Below are positions 1 through 3,767 of a stretch of DNA of 5,522 nt, in pieces. The notes below the pieces were generated by a model. The model did no database searches and was not told the DNA's origin. It saw only the letters and a list, made by a program, of their open reading frames with translations. The stretch is taken from contig SKWJ01000199.1 in the NCBI GenBank assembly GCA_007128995.1, positions 1 to 5,522 on the forward strand, read 5' to 3'. A program made the position numbers and the translations under genes. Origin of the DNA: Paracoccaceae bacterium (GTDB taxonomy: Bacteria > Pseudomonadota > Alphaproteobacteria > Rhodobacterales > Rhodobacteraceae). The stretch's first letter is position 1. Each line of letters begins with the position of its first letter.

Positions 1-113
1 ACGAGATCGCTTATGCCAATGGCTGGATTGATCGCGCCGCTCTGGAAGCGCGCGCTAAACTCTTTGGCAAGAACGCCTATGGGGGCTATCTGTCCATGCT
101 GCTGCGCGACTAG
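1..113 (+). CDS. rfbA: Glucose-1-phosphate thymidylyltransferase, C-terminal end (partial)
   Basis: Only the last 36 codons are present, read from base 3 to the TAG at 111-113; the 5' part lies outside the window. The visible peptide starts EIAYANGWID and ends KNAYGGYLSMLLRD. This matches the conserved tail of RmlA/RfbA enzymes, where an E-E-I-A-x-x-x-G-W-I segment is followed by K-N-x-Y-G-x-Y-L close to the C-terminus. The family makes dTDP-glucose from dTTP and glucose-1-phosphate in the cytoplasm, the first step towards dTDP-L-rhamnose and other deoxysugars of O-antigen and exopolysaccharide. The gene faces the sulfotransferase gene, leaving 29 bp between the two stop codons. The identification rests on a short tail, but the motif is distinctive. 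Confidence 0.82.
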   Translation, partial: EIAYANGWIDRAALEARAKLFGKNAYGGYLSMLLRD

Positions 114-120
114 CGCGCAG
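102..120. terminator. Hairpin spanning the rfbA stop codon, possible terminator
   Basis: CTGCGCG at 102-108 is an exact inverted repeat of CGCGCAG at 114-120. The 5-base loop (109-113) contains the TAG stop of rfbA. It lies where two convergent genes meet, so it could help end transcription of rfbA. No T-tract follows on either strand, which makes a classical intrinsic terminator doubtful; a role in mRNA 3'-end stability is equally possible. Confidence 0.3.
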
Positions 121-142
121 ACCGCGCCATCTGGCAGAAAAT

Positions 143-937
143 TCAGGCTGCCGGGTGCTCGCGTTGCGCTTTCGCGTAGATGTCGAAATCCAGAGCGTAA
201 TGCTCATCGACAAAATCGACCACGGACTGGGTTCTGAAAACAGGCAGGATCTCATCCTGCACCGGCCGCATGAGAACCGAACGCCCGGCACTGCGCAGCG
301 TGTCAAACGCTGCTTTGGGCATCACCGCCTTCACAAGCCGCCGTGCCTGCAAAACCGGTCCGCGCAGCGCAGAAAACCGCATCACCTGGGTCTGATTTTC
401 GCGCATCTCACTGTTCAATGGCGCGCCGACCTTTGTCGAAAGTGCCTGCAACAAGTGGTCGATCCGCTCCAGGGGAAAGACATTGCTGACATGTTCGCCG
501 CTGTCATCGCCAAGGAAGCTGGCCTGACGCGAAAAATGGATAAGCTCTGGCGGGATGACCTTGCCAACCGCTTTCAATGTCTCGGTCAGCGACGCAATTT
601 CACTTTCCATCCGTGCGCTGTCCATCTGCGCAATCTCGATCCCCCGATACATTTTCACATATTGCGCAAAGGCTGACTGAAAGCGCTGCCTTGGGGCGCG
701 CACAAGCGCGTAAGCATCGTAGGTTGTGACCTTTTCATATTCTTTTGGCAGCACCTCTTTCAGCAACTCCAGCGGCAAATGCACAAAATCAAGCCTACCG
801 TATTTCGGGTGGGGATCGACGCGACCGTCAAACCAGCCCTGATAGTCGTCATAGGGGGCAAGAACCTTGCGGATCGAAGATCCCGCGCATTTTGGAATAT
901 GTACAAATACGAATCTGTGTTTGTCTGAAATGATCAT
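143..937 (-). CDS. Sulfotransferase family 2-like protein (PAPS-dependent)
   Basis: A complete 264-residue protein. Near the N-terminus HIPKCAGSSI (residues 13-22) is the 5'-phosphosulfate-binding loop typical of Sulfotransfer_2-type enzymes. RAPRQRFQSAFAQY (80-93) fits the 3'-phosphate-binding R-x-P-x-x-R-x-x-S-x-x-x-Y element. HFSRQASFLGD (134-144) and the following PLERIDHLLQAL (155-166) resemble the family's later Q-x-x-F-L and E-x-l-x-x-d-x-l-l blocks. These enzymes move sulfate from PAPS to a hydroxyl, usually on a carbohydrate. No signal peptide or membrane segment is seen, so cytoplasmic action is likely. The neighbouring rfbA suggests a surface-polysaccharide substrate, which is an inference. 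The ATG at 935-937 is chosen because the conserved N-terminal beta strand and P-loop follow directly. Its ribosome binding site is poor, with only a GTGAGA-like stretch about 5 bases upstream. Base composition is lower in G+C than the operon to the right (lines sampled at 45-53% against about 68%), which may reflect transfer. Confidence 0.82.
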   Translation of the reverse strand: MIISDKHRFVFVHIPKCAGSSIRKVLAPYDDYQGWFDGRVDPHPKYGRLDFVHLPLELLKEVLPKEYEKVTTYDAYALVRAPRQRFQSAFAQYVKMYRGIEIAQMDSARMESEIASLTETLKAVGKVIPPELIHFSRQASFLGDDSGEHVSNVFPLERIDHLLQALSTKVGAPLNSEMRENQTQVMRFSALRGPVLQARRLVKAVMPKAAFDTLRSAGRSVLMRPVQDEILPVFRTQSVVDFVDEHYALDFDIYAKAQREHPAA

Positions 938-1171
938 CTGTGTCTCACTGCGCCTCTGAAGCCGGGCCTGCCTTTGCTTTTGATCGAACAGCCGGGTGAA
1001 AATTTTTCGAATGGAATTGGCAGATACGCCGGAAAGCGGCTATCGCGGGGCGCTTTGCACGCGGGCCAGACGCTAATTTACCCGCGCCACGTCGCATCCC
1101 GAGCATTGCCCAGCGGAACGATGAGGGTGCACAGGTCATTTGGGTTCCTCGTTCAAGCGTCGCCTTGTCGT

Positions 1172-1190
1172 AACAGAGCATCGCCCTGTT
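1172..1190 (-). terminator. 8-bp hairpin, possible terminator of the - strand operon
   Basis: In - strand RNA the arms AACAGGGC (1190-1183) and GCUCUGUU (1179-1172) pair over 8 bp with one G-U pair and a 3-base GAU loop. On the + strand the same position would be an A-C mismatch, so the structure fits - strand RNA better. It sits about 150 bp past the mutarotase stop. Only two U residues end the stem and no U-tract follows, so its activity as an intrinsic terminator is uncertain. Confidence 0.28.
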
Positions 1191-1278
1191 TCAAGTGTTT
1201 CTGCCTGCGCACAACACTTTGGGTCGGTCAGAGCCCGACATGCATGTGTCGACGCTATATTCCTGAACATCCTGTGAA

Positions 1279-1291
1279 CCGGGCATCCCGG
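1279..1291 (-). terminator. Short GC hairpin downstream of the mutarotase gene
   Basis: CCGGG at 1279-1283 and CCCGG at 1287-1291 form a 5-bp all-GC stem with a 3-base loop, about 50 bp past the end of the last operon gene. There is no U-tract after it on the - strand. It may only stabilise the mRNA end or be chance in GC-rich DNA. Confidence 0.2.
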
Positions 1292-1339
1292 AATCGCGCC
1301 CGAACCAGCCCTAAATCGCATCTGCCCCCGGTGCCGGGA

Positions 1340-1777
1340 TCAGAGGATCACGCCCTTGCGCAGGATGAAATTGCCGTAGGGCCGCAACTCGCGTGTACGG
1401 ATGATGACAAAGGATTTCGCGGCCTGCGCATAAAAGGCAAATCTCTCGGTCATGCAGATCTCGTGCCCTGCAGCGCGGATCACAGGCTGCGCGTCCATCA
1501 CGGCTTCTGCCGGGCTGTCTGGCATGTTCACCTGCTGCATCGCCCGGACAGGGGCGTCTTGCGGCTCGAACGTATCAATCGGAAAGACGCTGAGGATCGC
1601 ATCAAGCGCTTCTATCGAGGACCCTCCGAAATCCACACACGCCCCCCAGGGCGTGGCGCGTCCAGCGGCATGCGCCGGATAATTGGCGTCGACGATCGTC
1701 AATTGATCGCCATGCCCCATCGCGGCAAGCGCATAAAGCAATTCCGGGGTCAGACGGCGATCCAGTCCAATCAGCAT
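1340..1777 (-). CDS. RbsD/FucU family sugar mutarotase (L-fucose mutarotase-like)
   Basis: A complete 145-residue protein of the normal family length. MGHGDQLTIVDANYP (residues 20-34) carries the conserved His22 and Asp30 of the RbsD/FucU fold. ERFAFYAQAAKSF (111-123) and PYGNFILRKGVIL (133-145) match the C-terminal active-site strand seen in FucU proteins, closer to FucU than to RbsD. Family members speed up exchange between alpha and beta anomers (FucU: L-fucose; RbsD: pyran/furan forms of ribose) in the cytoplasm. The ATG follows the regulator's TGA after a single base. Its AAGGA ribosome binding site lies inside the regulator's last codons, so the two genes are translationally linked. It is the last gene of the operon. 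Being next to a 2-oxo acid dehydrogenase rather than a sugar kinase or isomerase is unusual. The true sugar cannot be read from the sequence, so I give no gene symbol. Confidence 0.88.
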   Translation of the reverse strand: MLIGLDRRLTPELLYALAAMGHGDQLTIVDANYPAHAAGRATPWGACVDFGGSSIEALDAILSVFPIDTFEPQDAPVRAMQQVNMPDSPAEAVMDAQPVIRAAGHEICMTERFAFYAQAAKSFVIIRTRELRPYGNFILRKGVIL

Positions 1778-1778
1778 A

Positions 1779-2723
1779 TCACGCTTCCTTCATGGTTGGG
1801 CCAACAAGCGCTGTCGCTGCGGCTTCATCGGTCACAAGGGTCGTCAGTTTCATCCGGGCATGGGCGGCGCGAATGACCGGCACGCGCGAGATCCCGCCAC
1901 AGGCCAGAACACGCGCATTGGCCTGCGCGATCCGGGACAAGCCGACGGCCATCACATGCTGATTGACATCAAAACAATCGCTCTCGCCCGAGGCATCCAC
2001 CACCTGCGCCAGAATTTCGCCCACAGCACCTTGGTTGCGCAGCGCATCAATATCGGATTGTGACATCTGGGTCAGCGCCAGAGAGGCACCCAGATCCCCC
2101 GCGCCAAAAACCGCGATATCCAGCTGTTCGGCCAGATCAAACAGCGCCTGCAGGCCACATTCCGAAATAAGGCGTCGGCGCGTATCTGGGTGGTCAACCC
2201 GAAGCGGGGCTGGCAGGAAAACCACTTCGCACCCAAGCGCCGCCGCCATGCGCGCCGCCAGTGCGCCCGGATTTGGTCTGCCCGGCCGAACCTGCCCGCC
2301 CAGCAGCGACAAAACCATGGCATCCGGCCGAAGCGCGGGTTGAAAGCCATCCAGCGCATGGGTCAGGGTCCGCCCCCAGCCCAGACCAATTCGCATGCGC
2401 GGCCCGATCCGGTCTGACAGAAGCTTCCCAAGCGCCAGTCCGATGGCCGTTTCGGGCCGCGCATCCGGCCCCGAAGGCACAACCACGACCTCGGGGATCC
2501 CCAGTGCCTGCTCGACAGCCAGAGCAAGCGGCGTCAGGTCCCCGTCCGGCTGCTCTATCCAGATGCGGATCTCCCCCAGCGAGCGCGCCTGCTCGAGCGC
2601 GCGGTTGATGGTGGCGCGGCTCACGCCCAGCCGCTCGGCGATCTGCGCCTGTGTCAAACCATATCCATGCGCCAGCCACGCGGCCCGCAGGCGCAGGCTG
2701 CGCGGGTCGCCAGACAGGCTCAT
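1779..2723 (-). CDS. SorC-family sugar-binding transcriptional regulator
   Basis: A complete 314-residue protein, the usual SorC/DeoR-type length. An N-terminal helix-turn-helix lies at about residues 22-44, with GLTQAQIAERLGVSR followed by ATINRALEQA. The rest, from about residue 65, is the SorC effector-binding domain with a Rossmann-like sugar-phosphate isomerase fold. Typical pieces are GLGWGRTLTHAL, the GDLGASLAL stretch and GAVGEILAQVVDASG, which corresponds to the family's G-A-V-G-D-i-x-x-x-x-x-D-x-x-G. Such proteins bind phosphorylated sugars or related small molecules and act as repressors or activators of nearby catabolic genes. The ATG overlaps the stop of the upstream hydrolase gene (ATGA at 2720-2723). 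It is therefore probably autoregulated as part of the operon it controls. The operon promoter and its operator lie beyond the right edge, so no binding site can be named. The effector is unknown. Confidence 0.9.
   Translation of the reverse strand: MSLSGDPRSLRLRAAWLAHGYGLTQAQIAERLGVSRATINRALEQARSLGEIRIWIEQPDGDLTPLALAVEQALGIPEVVVVPSGPDARPETAIGLALGKLLSDRIGPRMRIGLGWGRTLTHALDGFQPALRPDAMVLSLLGGQVRPGRPNPGALAARMAAALGCEVVFLPAPLRVDHPDTRRRLISECGLQALFDLAEQLDIAVFGAGDLGASLALTQMSQSDIDALRNQGAVGEILAQVVDASGESDCFDVNQHVMAVGLSRIAQANARVLACGGISRVPVIRAAHARMKLTTLVTDEAAATALVGPTMKEA
1786..1790 (-). promoter_or_regulatory. Ribosome binding site of the mutarotase gene
   Basis: On the - strand AAGGA ends 8 bases before the ATG at 1777. 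It overlaps the Lys-Glu codons near the end of the upstream regulator gene, which supports this start and coupled translation. Confidence 0.6.
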
Positions 2724-3511
2724 TGTGGCAGCCCGATTGCGGCACGGATCGCTGCCAGCGTCGGGCGCGGGGCCTCAAGCTGCGGCAGATGGCCTGCGTT
2801 TTCAATCATATGCAGCTTTGCCATGGCCAATGAGGCTGGCAGCGGATTATCCGGCGCAATTATGGGGTCAAGCGCGCCCCGAATGACATGAATGGGCAGA
2901 TCGGCCAGATGGGGCAAGTCAGGGGCAAGCGCAGCATCAAGTCCCGGCAGCATGTCCGCCACCTGCCGCAACGCAGCGCCGCGCCGCGGATCTTGCACCT
3001 GCGCGAAAACACCCTCAGCCATGGCCGGAGTGACCAGTGTTGGCCGTGCAAGCATCTGGCCAAGGATCGTGCGCGTGACACGGGCATCAGGTGCGGCGCA
3101 AAGCTCGGCAACAAAATCGGGATTGACCGGCGTGCCCAGCCCGGCAGGCGCAATCAGGATCAAGCCTGCGACCTGCGCGCGCCGCAACGCAGCCGCGCGC
3201 AACGCCACGGCCGCGCCAAACGAATGCGCCAGAATCCAGACCGAAGAGGGGCTGGAGATATCCATCACGCCCGCCAGATGGGCTGCAAACCCTGACAGAC
3301 CCCCTTCGGGCACCATCGCGGCCGAGGCCCCATGCGCAGGCAGATCGATCAGTGTCAGCGAAACCTGTGTGCCCAGCGCCGGTTCCAGCAGCATCCAGAC
3401 CGACATGTCGGCGGCAAAACCATGCACGCCAAGCACTGGCGGGTTGCCTGCAGCGGCGCCACAGTGGCGCATGGCGGTCGCTATGCCTTCGACCACCTCT
3501 GTCCGGGTCAT
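2720..3511 (-). CDS. Alpha/beta hydrolase, AcoC-like partner of a 2-oxo acid dehydrogenase
   Basis: A complete 263-residue alpha/beta hydrolase. HGFAAD (residues 30-35) gives the oxyanion-hole HG motif. LAHSFGAAVAL (95-105) holds the nucleophile Ser97 in a variant elbow A-H-S-F-G instead of G-H-S-x-G. RGALDPI (211-217) supplies the acidic residue Asp215 and NAGHLPQLEAP (238-248) the catalytic His241, so the triad is complete. In acetoin dehydrogenase systems the AcoC subunit is a lipoyl domain joined to exactly this kind of hydrolase fold. Here the lipoyl domain is a separate upstream gene whose stop overlaps this ATG (ATGA, 3508-3511). It probably acts on an acyl-thioester or diketone-like intermediate of the E1-lipoyl system, which is an inference. 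It carries no CoA-acyltransferase catalytic motif (H-x-x-x-D-G). The ribosome binding site is weak, so translation is probably coupled to the lipoyl gene. A stand-alone esterase is the alternative reading. Confidence 0.82.
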   Translation of the reverse strand: MTRTEVVEGIATAMRHCGAAAGNPPVLGVHGFAADMSVWMLLEPALGTQVSLTLIDLPAHGASAAMVPEGGLSGFAAHLAGVMDISSPSSVWILAHSFGAAVALRAAALRRAQVAGLILIAPAGLGTPVNPDFVAELCAAPDARVTRTILGQMLARPTLVTPAMAEGVFAQVQDPRRGAALRQVADMLPGLDAALAPDLPHLADLPIHVIRGALDPIIAPDNPLPASLAMAKLHMIENAGHLPQLEAPRPTLAAIRAAIGLPQ

Positions 3512-3741
3512 GCCGCGTCGATCCGTCCAAGGGCCTGTCCGACTTCGACAATATCACCTGGCTCGACAAGGCATTCGGCAAGCACCCCATCGCAGGGGGC
3601 CTCTATCTCCATCACCAGTTTCGGTGTCGTCACCTGCAAGATGGCCATGCCACTGGTGACGCGGTCCCCGGCTGCGACCAGCCAACTGTCGATCTCGGCC
3701 TCGCGAACGTCATTGCCCAGTTTTGGAAGCGTTACATCCAT
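3508..3741 (-). CDS. Free-standing lipoyl (biotinyl/lipoyl attachment) domain protein
   Basis: A 77-residue protein that consists of one lipoyl domain and nothing else. It has the two-halves beta-sandwich pattern: MDVTLPKLG at the start, VAAGDRV (22-28), the attachment hairpin TTPKLVMEIEAP (38-49) with Lys41 as the probable lipoylated residue, and the mirrored VEPGDIVEVGQALG (59-72). The usual D-K-A at the attachment turn is P-K-L here. Pro before the Lys is uncommon but the Lys position and flanking E-I-x-A-P are right. A biotinyl domain would show M-K-M, which is absent. The protein would act as the swinging arm that takes the acyl group from E1. It lies 26 bp after the E1 gene with a strong AGGAG ribosome binding site and overlaps the hydrolase gene by ATGA. 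Normal E2 proteins continue into a peripheral-subunit-binding and an acyltransferase domain; both are missing here. Confidence 0.88.
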   Translation of the reverse strand: MDVTLPKLGNDVREAEIDSWLVAAGDRVTSGMAILQVTTPKLVMEIEAPCDGVLAECLVEPGDIVEVGQALGRIDAA

Positions 3742-3747
3742 GCTGAT

Positions 3748-3752
3748 CTCCT
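3748..3752 (-). promoter_or_regulatory. Strong ribosome binding site of the lipoyl protein gene
   Basis: AGGAG on the - strand, 6 bases before the ATG at 3739-3741. It fixes the start of the small lipoyl gene. It is the best Shine-Dalgarno match seen in the operon, which would favour high production of the carrier protein. Confidence 0.7.
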
Positions 3753-3767
3753 GTTCGGGCGGATGGG

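Larger units (their letters stand above)
938..1339. other. Non-coding stretch between sulfotransferase gene and mutarotase operon
   Basis: About 400 bp without a convincing gene. It should contain the leader of the sulfotransferase gene and the 3' end of the operon to its right, both on the - strand. Open frames here give low-complexity, Arg/Ala-rich peptides with no recognisable motif and no good ribosome binding site. Seen directly: an AT-rich patch near 999-1018; an exact 10-bp palindrome ACATGCATGT at 1238-1247; hairpins at 1172-1190 and 1279-1291; and a small GC palindrome at 1327-1338 just past the mutarotase stop. I could not identify a - strand promoter with believable -35 and -10 boxes. 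Confidence 0.6.

Noticed and set aside
945..1181. 78-codon - strand open frame ending 7 bases before the sulfotransferase start
   Set aside because: The peptide is Arg/Ala/Lys-rich with no motif, lacks a good ribosome binding site and lies in a region whose other frames look equally random.
1238..1247. ACATGCATGT as an operator for the SorC-type regulator
   Set aside because: It lies downstream of the operon, not near its promoter, and a single 10-bp palindrome can occur by chance.
1256..1261. TATATT as a -10 box on the + strand
   Set aside because: No -35 element at 16-18 bases upstream and no + strand gene downstream.
974..1876. 300-codon + strand open frame
   Set aside because: It runs antisense across the mutarotase and the end of the regulator, both of which have clear family motifs; its own product is His/Arg/Pro-rich and unrecognisable.
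3500..3520. Frameshift splitting a former lipoyl-hydrolase fusion
   Set aside because: Both products have complete domains and normal ends, and the junction is a clean ATGA overlap like the next one in the operon, so a natural split is simpler. An ancestral fission cannot be excluded.
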